This document shows, piece after piece, positions 1 to 7,481 of a stretch of 15,129 nucleotides of DNA. Each line of letters starts with the position of its first letter. Position 1 is the stretch's first letter. The notes under the pieces are model-generated. The model had not been told where the DNA came from. It worked only from the letters and a program-made list of their open reading frames with translations, and ran no database searches. The position numbers were made by a program, and so were the translations under genes. Source of the stretch: an uncultured Veillonellaceae bacterium. GTDB taxonomy: Bacteria; Bacillota; Negativicutes; Veillonellales; Negativicoccaceae. The stretch spans positions 1 to 15,129 of the forward strand of contig CABTYA010000021.1 of the NCBI GenBank assembly GCA_902488965.1, given 5' to 3'.

Positions 1-316
1 CCTCCACATTGTACTGCCCGCGATATCCCTGCGAGCGTTCCAGCGCCATCAATTCCGCCGCCGTCTCCACCACGCAAATCAAACTGTGGTCGCGCTTGGT
101 ATCCGCACAAAATTCGCACGGATTTTGCGTCGACAAATTGCCGCATATTTCGCAATAGCCGACTTGTCGCCGCGCGTCAACGATGGCCTTGACCAACGCG
201 TCGACCGTTTCTTGCGGCTCTTCCATGAGAAAATAAGCCAACCGTCGTGCCGTTTTCGCGCCGACTCCCGGCAAACGACGCAGCTGCTCGACCAAGTATC
301 CGAACGGTTCCGTCAT
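1..316 (-). CDS. recR: Recombination mediator RecR, N-terminal part (runs off the left edge)
   Basis: RecR works with RecO (and RecF) to load RecA on gapped single-stranded DNA in recombinational repair. The first 105 residues are visible. They hold the helix-hairpin-helix (LRRLPGVGAKTARRLAYF, about residues 12-29), a four-cysteine zinc finger (C55, C58, C67, C70, pattern CxxC-x8-CxxC), and the beginning of the Toprim domain (from about residue 78, ICVVETAAELMALE). The 3' part lies outside the window, so the gene is partial only because of the window edge. The ATG overlaps the ybaB stop codon by one base (TAATG), so translation is probably coupled to ybaB. The order dnaX-ybaB-recR is the classic bacterial arrangement and supports the call. 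Confidence 0.96.
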   Translation of the reverse strand, partial: MTEPFGYLVEQLRRLPGVGAKTARRLAYFLMEEPQETVDALVKAIVDARRQVGYCEICGNLSTQNPCEFCADTKRDHSLICVVETAAELMALERSQGYRGQYNVE

Positions 317-642
317 TAAAACATTCCCGGAGGAAGTCCCATGCCGCCCGTAATCCGATTGACTTCCTGTGTCGCCATATCATCAATTTTGCGAACCGCT
401 TCATTGACCGACGCCGTTACGAGATCCTCGAGCATTTCCGGATCGCTCGGGTCAATTACTTCCGGTGAAATGGTGAGTTCCGTGATTTGCTTTTCGCCGT
501 TCATCACCAAACGGATTGCGCCGCCGCCCGCCGTCACTTCGGTAGTTTTGGTTTTCAATTCCGCCTGCATTTTCTGCATATCGTCTTGCATTTTTTTGAC
601 CTTTTTCATCATGCCGGCCATTTGCGCTTTGTTTCCGAACAT
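316..642 (-). CDS. ybaB: YbaB/EbfC family nucleoid-associated protein
   Basis: Small DNA-binding protein of the YbaB/EbfC family (108 residues, normal family length), which forms dimers that bind DNA in the nucleoid; its exact role is unsettled in the family. Visible family features are the Met/Lys-rich N-terminal helix (MAGMMKKVKKMQDDMQKMQ, about residues 8-26), the central strands with GGGAIRLVMNGEKQITELTI, the IDPSDPEMLEDLV segment, and a Gly/Met-rich tail ending GGMGLPPGMF. The start is well set by AAAGGAG a few bases upstream. It lies 34 bases after dnaX and overlaps recR by one base, so it is the middle gene of a three-gene operon. Confidence 0.96.
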   Translation of the reverse strand: MFGNKAQMAGMMKKVKKMQDDMQKMQAELKTKTTEVTAGGGAIRLVMNGEKQITELTISPEVIDPSDPEMLEDLVTASVNEAVRKIDDMATQEVNRITGGMGLPPGMF

Positions 643-676
643 CTGTCTCTCCTTTGGTTAGCACTGTTGTCAACAT

Positions 677-2710
677 TTATTCTTCTTTGATATATATATC
701 ACAATCATCACGTTGTTTCAAGATGGCCGCCATCACCGGATGGGTTCGATCCTCGGCGGGAATCTCCTCCGGCTCGATCTTGCGGTATCCGTCCGCCGTG
801 ACATCTCCCGCCGCGGCGGTACTGTCCGTCGCCGCATCGGCCGGCGTCGCTGCGGACGCGCCTGCAGGAAGCTGCGCCGCGCGTCGCAGGGCCTCTTTCG
901 CGTCATCGCTGTCCGTCGGGACCGCTTGCACGACAATCTCATGTCCCGTCAGCGATTGTAAAATCCGTCCGACTTTACTCCGATACTCTTCTTTGTTGGC
1001 CGAAGTAATCAGAAAAGGATGCGCCGTACTGACCAATGCGCGGCCGCCTTCCACAAGCAACAACTCCGTACTGCCGTAGCAACTGCTCTCGGCAATATAC
1101 TTCTGCGCCTTGAGCGTTTCGACGACCCGTTTCCACAGCGCGGGATATTCCGCCGCCGGTATGAAAAACGTATTCCCCGCAGTGCCTGTTGCGGGCGCCG
1201 CCGGCGCTGCGGACGGTGCGACCTTCTTGGCGGTCGTCGATTTCGTACTTGTTGCTTTTGCGGCGGTAGCTTTCGCGCTCGCCGCTTTCGCACGTTTCTT
1301 GGGCGGAGCGGGCGTTGCCTGCGGCGGCACAGTCGGTCGTGTCCGCGGCAGTGCCGAAGTCGAAGGCGCCGCGGCCATCCCGCGGGCATGCGCCAATTCC
1401 TCTTCCGTCACGCCGCCACCGTATTCATCCTCAGGGAATGCGTCCCCTCCCGCCGACGGTGCGACGGGTATCGCCGCCGGACGAGCCGCGGGCGTCACCG
1501 CCTTGTCGGGCAGTGGTACTGCCGCAGGAGCGGGGGCGGACGTCCGTACCCCGCCTCGTTCCATGGTGCGGACCTCGTTTTCCAGTGCGGTTACCCGCGA
1601 CTCCAACTCCCGATTCGGCGCATCGCCGCCGGCACGGCACAGACGAATCAATACCAATTCCGCCTGCATGCGCGTCGTCAGACCGGCACGCGCGTCCTGA
1701 ATGCCGCGCCCGAGCAGGTCGGCCATGACACTCAAGCGTCCCGCCGGCATCTCGGTCGCAAGCTCGACCAGTTTGGCTTTGCCTTCACCGTATTCCGCCA
1801 GTTCCGGCCAGTCGGGACGGTTTTTGCACAGCAGCACGTCACGCACCCACTGCAAGACCTCCTGCAAAATCGGCCGCGCCTCTTTCCCTTCCTGAAAGAG
1901 CCGATAGAGCTCCGCCAAGGCCCCCGCCGCATCCCGCGCTGCGATGCATTCGCCCATCTGCAAGATGGCTTCGCGCCGCGGCACGCCGAGCATGCGGTAC
2001 ACCGTATCGGTATCGACGGTCCCGTCGCCCGCCCCCGCGCACTGATCAAGCAGACTCAGCGCATCGCGTAAGCCCCCTTCCGCACGCACCGCAATCACCT
2101 GCGCCGCTCCTTCGGTCAGGCTAATCTCGCTTTTTTCCGCAATGTGCAAAAGGTAGCGGGCAATCGTTTCCGTATCGATTCGACGGAACTCATAGCGTTG
2201 ACAGCGAGACACGATTGTCACGGGGATTTGCTCCGGCTCCGTCGTCGCCAAAATAAACACCACATGCGACGGCGGCTCTTCCAATGTCTTGAGCAAGGCA
2301 TTGAACGATTCTTTCGTGAGCATATGCGCTTCGTCGATGATGTAGACTTTTTTCCGCGCCTGGGTCGGCATCATGGTCACCGTCTCGAGCAGCGCGCGGG
2401 TTTCATCAATCCCGCGATTGGACGCGGCGTCGAGTTCCATGACGTCAAACGAGGTCCCTTCGGTGACGGAGCGGCAGATATCGCACTCATTGCAAGGTTC
2501 CGTCGTCGGCCCGCGGACACAGTTGAGCGCCTTGGCCAGGATTTTCGCCATACTGGTCTTGCCGGTGCCGCGCGGTCCGGAGAACAAATAGGCATGGGCA
2601 ATACGACCGCTGACCACGGCTTGTGCCAACGTCTTTGCAATCATATCCTGACCGACCACTTCGGCAAACGTCTGCGGCCGCCACCGCCGATACAATGCCA
2701 AGTACGCCAT
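677..2710 (-). CDS. dnaX: DNA polymerase III subunits gamma and tau (clamp loader ATPase)
   Basis: ATPase of the replication clamp loader, 677 residues. From the N-terminus: RRWRPQTFAEVVGQ opening, Walker A GPRGTGKT (45-52), zinc-binding cysteines C64, C73, C76, C79, Walker B VYIIDEAH (122-129), the SRC motif with the arginine finger (168-170), AAA+ lid and collar helices to about 360, a short coiled-coil-like stretch (368-386), a long Pro/Ala linker with a Lys/Ala/Thr-rich basic part (471-496), and a C-terminal domain (about 515-600) plus tail. I start at 2710 because AGGAGG lies 8 bases upstream and the protein then begins MAYLALYRRWRP like the family; a longer frame back to 2812 runs through the SRP RNA. 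I see no A-rich slippery heptamer of the E. coli type, so a short gamma form is not evident. First gene of dnaX-ybaB-recR. Confidence 0.97.
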   Translation of the reverse strand: MAYLALYRRWRPQTFAEVVGQDMIAKTLAQAVVSGRIAHAYLFSGPRGTGKTSMAKILAKALNCVRGPTTEPCNECDICRSVTEGTSFDVMELDAASNRGIDETRALLETVTMMPTQARKKVYIIDEAHMLTKESFNALLKTLEEPPSHVVFILATTEPEQIPVTIVSRCQRYEFRRIDTETIARYLLHIAEKSEISLTEGAAQVIAVRAEGGLRDALSLLDQCAGAGDGTVDTDTVYRMLGVPRREAILQMGECIAARDAAGALAELYRLFQEGKEARPILQEVLQWVRDVLLCKNRPDWPELAEYGEGKAKLVELATEMPAGRLSVMADLLGRGIQDARAGLTTRMQAELVLIRLCRAGGDAPNRELESRVTALENEVRTMERGGVRTSAPAPAAVPLPDKAVTPAARPAAIPVAPSAGGDAFPEDEYGGGVTEEELAHARGMAAAPSTSALPRTRPTVPPQATPAPPKKRAKAASAKATAAKATSTKSTTAKKVAPSAAPAAPATGTAGNTFFIPAAEYPALWKRVVETLKAQKYIAESSCYGSTELLLVEGGRALVSTAHPFLITSANKEEYRSKVGRILQSLTGHEIVVQAVPTDSDDAKEALRRAAQLPAGASAATPADAATDSTAAAGDVTADGYRKIEPEEIPAEDRTHPVMAAILKQRDDCDIYIKEE

Positions 2711-2733
2711 TGCCCCTTCCTCCTTTATGCCAT

Positions 2734-2754
2734 AAAAAAAGCAGCTGACGCTGC
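2734..2754 (-). terminator. Intrinsic terminator of the SRP RNA gene
   Basis: On the minus strand a perfect 5-base-pair stem GCAGC/GCTGC (2754-2750 and 2745-2741) with a 4-base loop is followed by seven T (2740-2734). It ends the SRP RNA transcript 23 bases before the dnaX start codon. The stem is short, so partial read-through into dnaX is plausible. Confidence 0.85.
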
Positions 2755-2918
2755 GACCGACTCCCCGGCAGAAACCGATTATGACAACCTCCCGAGTACC
2801 CTCGTGGCACATGAAAGGATTCGCTTACTGCTGCTTCCTCTCGGACCTGACAGGGTTCACGAACTTCCATTGCACAAGCCCCGAAAGGTTGCCATAAGCG
2901 ACCTCTGCCGGTCGCGGT
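2734..2918 (-). ncRNA. ffs: Signal recognition particle RNA (4.5S/scRNA type)
   Basis: RNA of the signal recognition particle, which binds Ffh and targets nascent membrane and secreted proteins. The universal S-domain is plain on the minus strand at about 2862-2823: GTGAACC, TCAGGTCC, GNRA tetraloop GAGA closed by CC/GG, then GGAAGCAGCAGTAAGC. The flanks resemble the Bacillus scRNA around its S domain (CATGTGCC, GAGGGT). The arms pair further out: TTATGGCAACC with GGTTGTCATAA (11 pairs, one G-U), CCGGCAGA (2911-2904) with TCTGCCGG (2772-2765), and possibly GCGACC with GGTCGC. The result is one long hairpin of about 185 bases, longer than E. coli 4.5S RNA; I do not see the Bacillus Alu-domain sequence. 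The 5' end is set from the promoter and the 3' end from the terminator. It lies directly upstream of dnaX, as in Bacillus subtilis. Confidence 0.93.
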
Positions 2919-2924
2919 ATGTTT

Positions 2925-2953
2925 ATTATACAATACACGGTCAGGAAGCGCAA
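2925..2953 (-). promoter_or_regulatory. Promoter of the SRP RNA gene
   Basis: Sigma-A type promoter on the minus strand: -35 TTGCGC (2953-2948), a 17-base spacer, and a perfect -10 TATAAT (2930-2925). Transcription would begin at about 2918 with an A, just before the outermost stem of the SRP RNA. It may also drive dnaX-ybaB-recR by read-through. Confidence 0.85.
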
Positions 2954-2967
2954 GCACCCGACCGTGT
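2935..2967. repeat. Perfect 8-base inverted repeat enclosing the ffs -35 element
   Basis: ACACGGTC (2935-2942) and GACCGTGT (2960-2967) are exact inverted copies around a 17-base centre. The repeat begins 7 bases after the folD stop codon. It is not followed by a T-run, so it is not a standard terminator on either strand. The ffs -35 box lies in the centre and one arm lies in the ffs spacer. It could end or stabilise the folD mRNA, or be an operator for the SRP RNA promoter; neither is shown. Confidence 0.7.
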
Positions 2968-2973
2968 CCTCCG

Positions 2974-3816
2974 TTATTGTGCGTGCCGCTCGCACGCGCG
3001 GACTACCGCTTCAAGCATCATCGTCGTCGTTACCGCGCCGACTCCGCCCGGCACGGGAGTCAATGCCGCCGCGACCTCGCCGACGGCAGGATCGACATCG
3101 CCGACCGTCGCCCCGCCCGTGCGATGAATCCCGACATCGATAACCGTCGCCCCCGGGCGAATCATCTCTTTCGTAATCGCCTGCGCCCGTCCGAGTGCGG
3201 CCACGACGATATCCGCCCGCTGCACGACTGCCGACAGATTCCGCGTGTGCGAATGGCACACCGTGACGGTGCATTGTGCGGCCAGCAACAGCTGTGCCAC
3301 TGGCTTGCCGATGACGTCGCTGCGCCCGATGACGACCGCTTCTTTGCCGTCGGTCTCAATCCCGTAATACGTAAGAATCGCCATGCACGCCCGCGCCGTC
3401 GCCGGCACGAAAGCGTCCGACCGCCCCGTCGCCAAAAGCCCCGCCTGCGTCGGCGTCAATCCGTCAATGTCCTTGGCCGGGTCGAGCGCATCCAACAGCG
3501 CCCGCCGATCCGCATAGTCCGGCAACGGCATCAGCAGCAATACGCCGTCCACCTCAGAGTCGGCATTGAGTGTGCGAATCAGCGCCAGCGCCTCCGCTTG
3601 CGAAGATGCCGCCGCCGGCTCGATCTGCCGAACGGCGATGCCTTCTTTCGTGGCCGACTTCGCCAGAAAATCGGCATACATCCGAGCGCCGGCATCCTCA
3701 CTCAAGCGCACCAGCGCCAGCCCCGGCTTACGCCCCTGTGCGGCCAACGCCTGCAAGCGCTGCCGAATCTCTTCGCGCCGGCGATCGGCGACTTCTTTGC
3801 CCCGTAATTCCAACAT
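2974..3816 (-). CDS. folD: Divergent FolD-family methylene-THF dehydrogenase/cyclohydrolase
   Basis: FolD normally turns 5,10-methylene-THF into methenyl-THF (NADP-linked) and then into 10-formyl-THF. The 280 residues match the family along their length and the nucleotide-binding half is well kept (VVIGRSDVIGKP, 161-172; TVTVCHSHTRNL, 183-194; ATVIDVGI, 223-230; VGDVD, 238-242). The folate half is not. The tyrosine (Y47) is present, but the catalytic lysine four residues on is L51; the QLPLP motif reads LMPLP (95-99, Gln to Leu); PCTPxG reads PATARA (138-143); and PGGVGPMT reads PGGVGAVT (256-263). The aspartate of KDIDG (D118) is kept. Loss of cyclohydrolase activity is expected from family knowledge; dehydrogenase activity is uncertain. 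It is the last gene of the fhs operon, 8 bases after fhs, with AGGAGG 4 bases from the ATG. It may be a monofunctional or altered enzyme; there is no frameshift and the frame is intact. Confidence 0.85.
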   Translation of the reverse strand: MLELRGKEVADRRREEIRQRLQALAAQGRKPGLALVRLSEDAGARMYADFLAKSATKEGIAVRQIEPAAASSQAEALALIRTLNADSEVDGVLLLMPLPDYADRRALLDALDPAKDIDGLTPTQAGLLATGRSDAFVPATARACMAILTYYGIETDGKEAVVIGRSDVIGKPVAQLLLAAQCTVTVCHSHTRNLSAVVQRADIVVAALGRAQAITKEMIRPGATVIDVGIHRTGGATVGDVDPAVGEVAAALTPVPGGVGAVTTTMMLEAVVRACERHAQ

Positions 3817-3824
3817 AGTGCCTC

Positions 3825-5492
3825 CTAAAACAACCCGCTGATCCGTCCCTGCGCATCTACATCGATCTGTTCGGCCGCCGGCCGTTTCGGAAGTCCCGGC
3901 ATCGTCATGACGTTTCCCGTCAAGACGACGATAAAGCCTGCACCCGCCGCGATTTTCAGTTCCCGTACATGCAGTGTAAATCCTTCGGGACGCCCGATCA
4001 GACTCGGATCGTCCGAGAACGAATACGGCGTCTTGGCGATGCAGACCGGCAATTCGTCATAGCCGCCTGCTTCGATTTCCGCCAGTGTTTTTTCCGCCGC
4101 CGCTGACAATACCACGTCGCCCGCACCGTAAATTTTCGTCGCCACGATGCGAATTTTATCCGCAATCGACATGTGCAAGGGATAAAGTGGTGCAAAGGAC
4201 GACGTCTCCGCCGCCAGACGGCGCACTGTCTCCGCCAGCTCGATACCGCCCTCACCGCCGTCGGTAAACACGCTCGAGCGTACCGCTTCGACACCGTGCC
4301 GCCGGCAACACGCGATAACCTCCGCACGTTCCTCTTCCGTATCCGTCGCAAATTCATTGAGCGCGACCACGACCGGCACACCGAAAGCCGCCATATTTTC
4401 CAAGTGTTTTTCCAAATTGACACAGCCGCGCCGTACCGCTTCGCTGTCCGGACGGTCGAGTTCCGTTTTGGCGACGCCGCCGTGCATCTTGAGCGCCCGC
4501 ACTGTCGCGACCACGACCGCCGCACACGGTGTCAAATCGCCGTAACGGCAAGCGATATCGAAAAATTTTTCCGCCCCCAAATCCGCACCGAATCCGGCTT
4601 CCGTCACAACGTAATCCGCCAAATGCAATGCCGTTGTCGTCGCGACCAGCGAGTTGCAGCCGTGGGCGATATTGGCAAACGGGCCGCCGTGGACAAAGGC
4701 CGGTACATGTTCGAGCGTCTGTACCAAATTCGGCTTGAGCGCGTCTTTGAGCAACGCCGTCAGCGCCCCCTGCGCATGCAAATCGCCGGCGGTTACCGCG
4801 GCACCGTCGCGGCGATGCGCCACGATGATCCGTGCAATACGCGCTTTCAAATCGTCGAGATCCGTCGCCAAGCACAGGATCGCCATAATCTCCGACGCGA
4901 CCGTGATGTCGAATCCGTCCTCACGCGGTACGCCGTTGGCCTTGCCTCCCAAACCGATCACGATCCGTCGCAACGCCCGATCGTTCATGTCGACGACGCG
5001 TTTCCAAACGATCCGCCGGGGGTCGATATCCAACTCGTTCCCCTGCTGCAAATGATTGTCCAGCACGGCCGCCAGCAAATTGTGTGCCGCGGTAATCGCA
5101 TGCAAGTCGCCCGTAAAATGCAAATTAATATCTTCCATCGGAACAACCTGCGAATAGCCGCCGCCCGCCGCGCCGCCTTTGATTCCCATACACGGACCGA
5201 GCGACGGTTCGCGCAGGGCGATCATGACGTTTTCACCGAGCCGGGCCAAGGCCTGCCCCAGTCCGACCGTCGTCGTTGATTTGCCTTCCCCCGCCGGTGT
5301 CGGCGAAATCGCCGTCACCAAAACGAGCTTGCCTTGCGCATGCGCTCGGGCCGCATGCAATGCGTCATAGGTCACTTTGGCCTTATAGTGTCCATACAAC
5401 TCCAAATCATCCGTTCCGAGTCCGATTTCGGCACCGATTTCGGTGATCGGACGCATAACCGTTTCCTGTGCAATCTCAATGTCGCGTTTCAT
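3825..5492 (-). CDS. fhs: Formate-tetrahydrofolate ligase
   Basis: Makes 10-formyl-THF from formate, THF and ATP in the cytoplasm, feeding purine synthesis, formyl-Met-tRNA and, in acetogens, the methyl branch. At 555 residues it has the family length. Visible motifs are the opening MKRDIEIAQ, the P-loop TPAGEGKST (65-73), REPSLGPCMGIKGGAAGG (94-111), MEDINLHFTGD (119-129), and the usual GLF C-terminus. An in-frame GTG three codons upstream (5501) is possible, but MKRDIEIAQ is the typical family start and AGGGGTGGAG lies just before it. It follows the PBP gene by 12 bases. The stop codon TAG lies inside the AGGAGG of folD, so the two genes are probably translated in a coupled way. All key motifs look intact. 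Confidence 0.96.
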   Translation of the reverse strand: MKRDIEIAQETVMRPITEIGAEIGLGTDDLELYGHYKAKVTYDALHAARAHAQGKLVLVTAISPTPAGEGKSTTTVGLGQALARLGENVMIALREPSLGPCMGIKGGAAGGGYSQVVPMEDINLHFTGDLHAITAAHNLLAAVLDNHLQQGNELDIDPRRIVWKRVVDMNDRALRRIVIGLGGKANGVPREDGFDITVASEIMAILCLATDLDDLKARIARIIVAHRRDGAAVTAGDLHAQGALTALLKDALKPNLVQTLEHVPAFVHGGPFANIAHGCNSLVATTTALHLADYVVTEAGFGADLGAEKFFDIACRYGDLTPCAAVVVATVRALKMHGGVAKTELDRPDSEAVRRGCVNLEKHLENMAAFGVPVVVALNEFATDTEEERAEVIACCRRHGVEAVRSSVFTDGGEGGIELAETVRRLAAETSSFAPLYPLHMSIADKIRIVATKIYGAGDVVLSAAAEKTLAEIEAGGYDELPVCIAKTPYSFSDDPSLIGRPEGFTLHVRELKIAAGAGFIVVLTGNVMTMPGLPKRPAAEQIDVDAQGRISGLF

Positions 5493-5504
5493 CTGCTCCA
5501 CCCC

Positions 5505-7481
5505 TTATCGTGAAAAATAGACCGTAACGGTATCGTCAGGCGCTACCGCTATCCCTGCCGGCGGGTCCTGATCAACGGCATTCCCCTCACCCTGCGGGGC
5601 GATTCCGACACCGCTTTCCCGTCCCCATGTCAGGACATCCCACACACTGTAACCGGCAAAATTCGGTATGACCACACGTCCTTCTTCCGTGCGCTCGACC
5701 GCCAAAGCCGGCCATTCGTCTGCCGCCGTATACGAGCCGGACATCGTATCGTCCGCCCGTGTCGGCGCGATCTTATAATACCGCATAATCTGGCTCATCA
5801 CCTCGGAAAAGACCGGCGCGGCAATCTGGCCGCCGTAGTAGATGCCTTCCGGATCGTCGAGCACGACCAGACACACGGCCCGCGGCTGTTCGACCGGCCC
5901 GAAGCCGATGAACGAGGCGATGTAGCGACCGTCATAGTAGCCGCTGCCCTCGTCGTTGAGCTTTTGCGCCGTCCCCGTCTTTCCCGCCATGCGATATCCC
6001 GGGACCTGCGCCTTGACCCCGCCGCCGCGTTCGACGACCTGTTCCAACATCGGCAGTAATGTCCGTGTCACTTCCGAGGGTACCGGTTGACCTGATTCGC
6101 TCGAATTGAACGAGCGGTCGATGGTGCCGTCCGGGTTGTTGATCGACCGCAAAATATGCGGCTTCATCATCTTGCCCTCATTGGCCAATGCGCCGAACGC
6201 CTGCACCATTTGCAGCGGCGTCACGGCGATACTCTGCCCGATAGACATCGTTGCCACGTCGCTGTCGCGCATGTCTTCCGTGACGAACAAAATCCCCGCA
6301 CCTTCTCCGGGAAGCTCAATTCCGGTCTCTTTGCCGAAGCCGAACCGCTTGGCGTAATCGTTTAAAATCGCCCCGCCGGTCTTCAGTCCCAATGCCGCAA
6401 ACCCGGTGTTGATGGAATCGCGGATAATGTCCTGCAGCTGCACGCGACCGTACGATTCATCATTCCAGTTGCGAATCACATGACCGGATACATGCACCTC
6501 GCCGGGATCGTCGTAGGTTTCGTTCGGAGTCACTTTCCCCGATGCCAGCGCTGCCGCCGCTACGATCGGCTTGAATGTCGAACCCGGCTCATACAGATTG
6601 ACCACCGCCCGATTGCGCAACGTCTCCGGCGAACGCTCGCCGAACCGATTCGGATCGTACGTCGGACTGCTCGCCATCGCCAATATTTCCCCCGTGTGCG
6701 GATCCATGACGATAATCGTACCGCCCGATGATTTCGTCGACTGCATGGCACGCGTAAGTGCCCGCTCCGCAATAAACTGGATGGTCGTGTCGATGGTCAA
6801 TGTCACGCTGCGCTCTTTCGGAGCCAAGTACGGTGCCAACGTTGAATCCAAAATCGGCTGCCCGTAGAGCGAAGTTTGAATGAGAAATTCCTTTTTCTCG
6901 CCGCGAATTTCTTCATCCAGCACGCTTTCCAAGCCTTCCAAGCCGTTGCCGTCCACCCCGACGAAGCCGAGTACCTGCGCCAGCAAATCCCCGTTGGGAT
7001 AGTAGCGTTTGCTTTCTTCGATAAAACGAACGCCCTCAATATGTTCCTGATCCAGCACGGCCTGTATCTGATTCGCCTTCTCGACATCAATCAACCGCTC
7101 CAGCCAGACGAAACTCGTATCGCGCTGCAAATACTCGGTCAATGTCTGCGTATCGGTTTCGAGATAGGGCGCCAAAAGCGCCGCTAACGCCTCGGGCGAG
7201 CGATTAATCATCGCGGGATCGGCATACAGGGATTTGGCGATGGTACTGACCGCCAGCACTTCGCCGTTGCGGTCGTAAATCGTCCCGCGCGGCGACTGCA
7301 ACAATCGCACGCCCTGCGCCTGTTCCCGGTCGCGGCGGGCAAATTCTTCCCCGCGCACGATCTGGATTTCCACCAAGCGGCCGAATATCCACACGGCCAA
7401 CGTCAGCATGATCAGCATGATAACGGCACTGCGCAAACCGTCGTTGATCGGCGATGTCGATGTTGTTCGCTTCTTCGTCAT
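5505..7481 (-). CDS. Class B penicillin-binding protein with one PASTA domain (SpoVD/FtsI type)
   Basis: Transpeptidase that cross-links peptidoglycan, anchored in the cytoplasmic membrane with the enzyme outside. Of 658 residues: a basic cytoplasmic start, one membrane segment (about 17-36), the PBP dimerisation domain (about 55-220, with SPRGTIYDRNGEVLA at 63-77), the transpeptidase domain (about 225-565) with the three active-site motifs STFK (301-304, after EPG), SIN (356-358) and KTGT (501-504), and one C-terminal PASTA domain (about 602-658, VIPNFAGYSVWDVL). Length and plan match SpoVD and FtsI/PBP2X relatives. Whether it serves septation, sporulation or elongation cannot be told from sequence, because it is not in a division cluster here. 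Its ATG overlaps the cca stop (ATGA), so it is translated after cca. All catalytic residues are present. Confidence 0.93.
   Translation of the reverse strand: MTKKRTTSTSPINDGLRSAVIMLIMLTLAVWIFGRLVEIQIVRGEEFARRDREQAQGVRLLQSPRGTIYDRNGEVLAVSTIAKSLYADPAMINRSPEALAALLAPYLETDTQTLTEYLQRDTSFVWLERLIDVEKANQIQAVLDQEHIEGVRFIEESKRYYPNGDLLAQVLGFVGVDGNGLEGLESVLDEEIRGEKKEFLIQTSLYGQPILDSTLAPYLAPKERSVTLTIDTTIQFIAERALTRAMQSTKSSGGTIIVMDPHTGEILAMASSPTYDPNRFGERSPETLRNRAVVNLYEPGSTFKPIVAAAALASGKVTPNETYDDPGEVHVSGHVIRNWNDESYGRVQLQDIIRDSINTGFAALGLKTGGAILNDYAKRFGFGKETGIELPGEGAGILFVTEDMRDSDVATMSIGQSIAVTPLQMVQAFGALANEGKMMKPHILRSINNPDGTIDRSFNSSESGQPVPSEVTRTLLPMLEQVVERGGGVKAQVPGYRMAGKTGTAQKLNDEGSGYYDGRYIASFIGFGPVEQPRAVCLVVLDDPEGIYYGGQIAAPVFSEVMSQIMRYYKIAPTRADDTMSGSYTAADEWPALAVERTEEGRVVIPNFAGYSVWDVLTWGRESGVGIAPQGEGNAVDQDPPAGIAVAPDDTVTVYFSR

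Noticed and set aside
1190..1320. Programmed frameshift site for a short gamma form of DnaX
   Set aside because: No A-AAA-AAG type heptamer is present in the linker-coding region; the A-runs there are short and out of phase.
1019..2071. 350-codon open frame on the plus strand opposite dnaX
   Set aside because: Arg/Gln/Pro-rich shadow of dnaX in GC-rich DNA with no recognisable domain or ribosome site.
2711..2812. N-terminal extension of dnaX back to 2812
   Set aside because: It reads through the SRP RNA and its terminator, lacks a ribosome site, and the family start with a strong AGGAGG is at 2710.
2820..2920. Short plus-strand frame across the SRP RNA region
   Set aside because: The conserved SRP RNA sequence, promoter and terminator on the minus strand explain the stretch fully.
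4173..5279. 368-codon open frame on the plus strand opposite fhs
   Set aside because: Its composition is that of an antisense shadow, and it lies wholly inside the well-conserved fhs gene.
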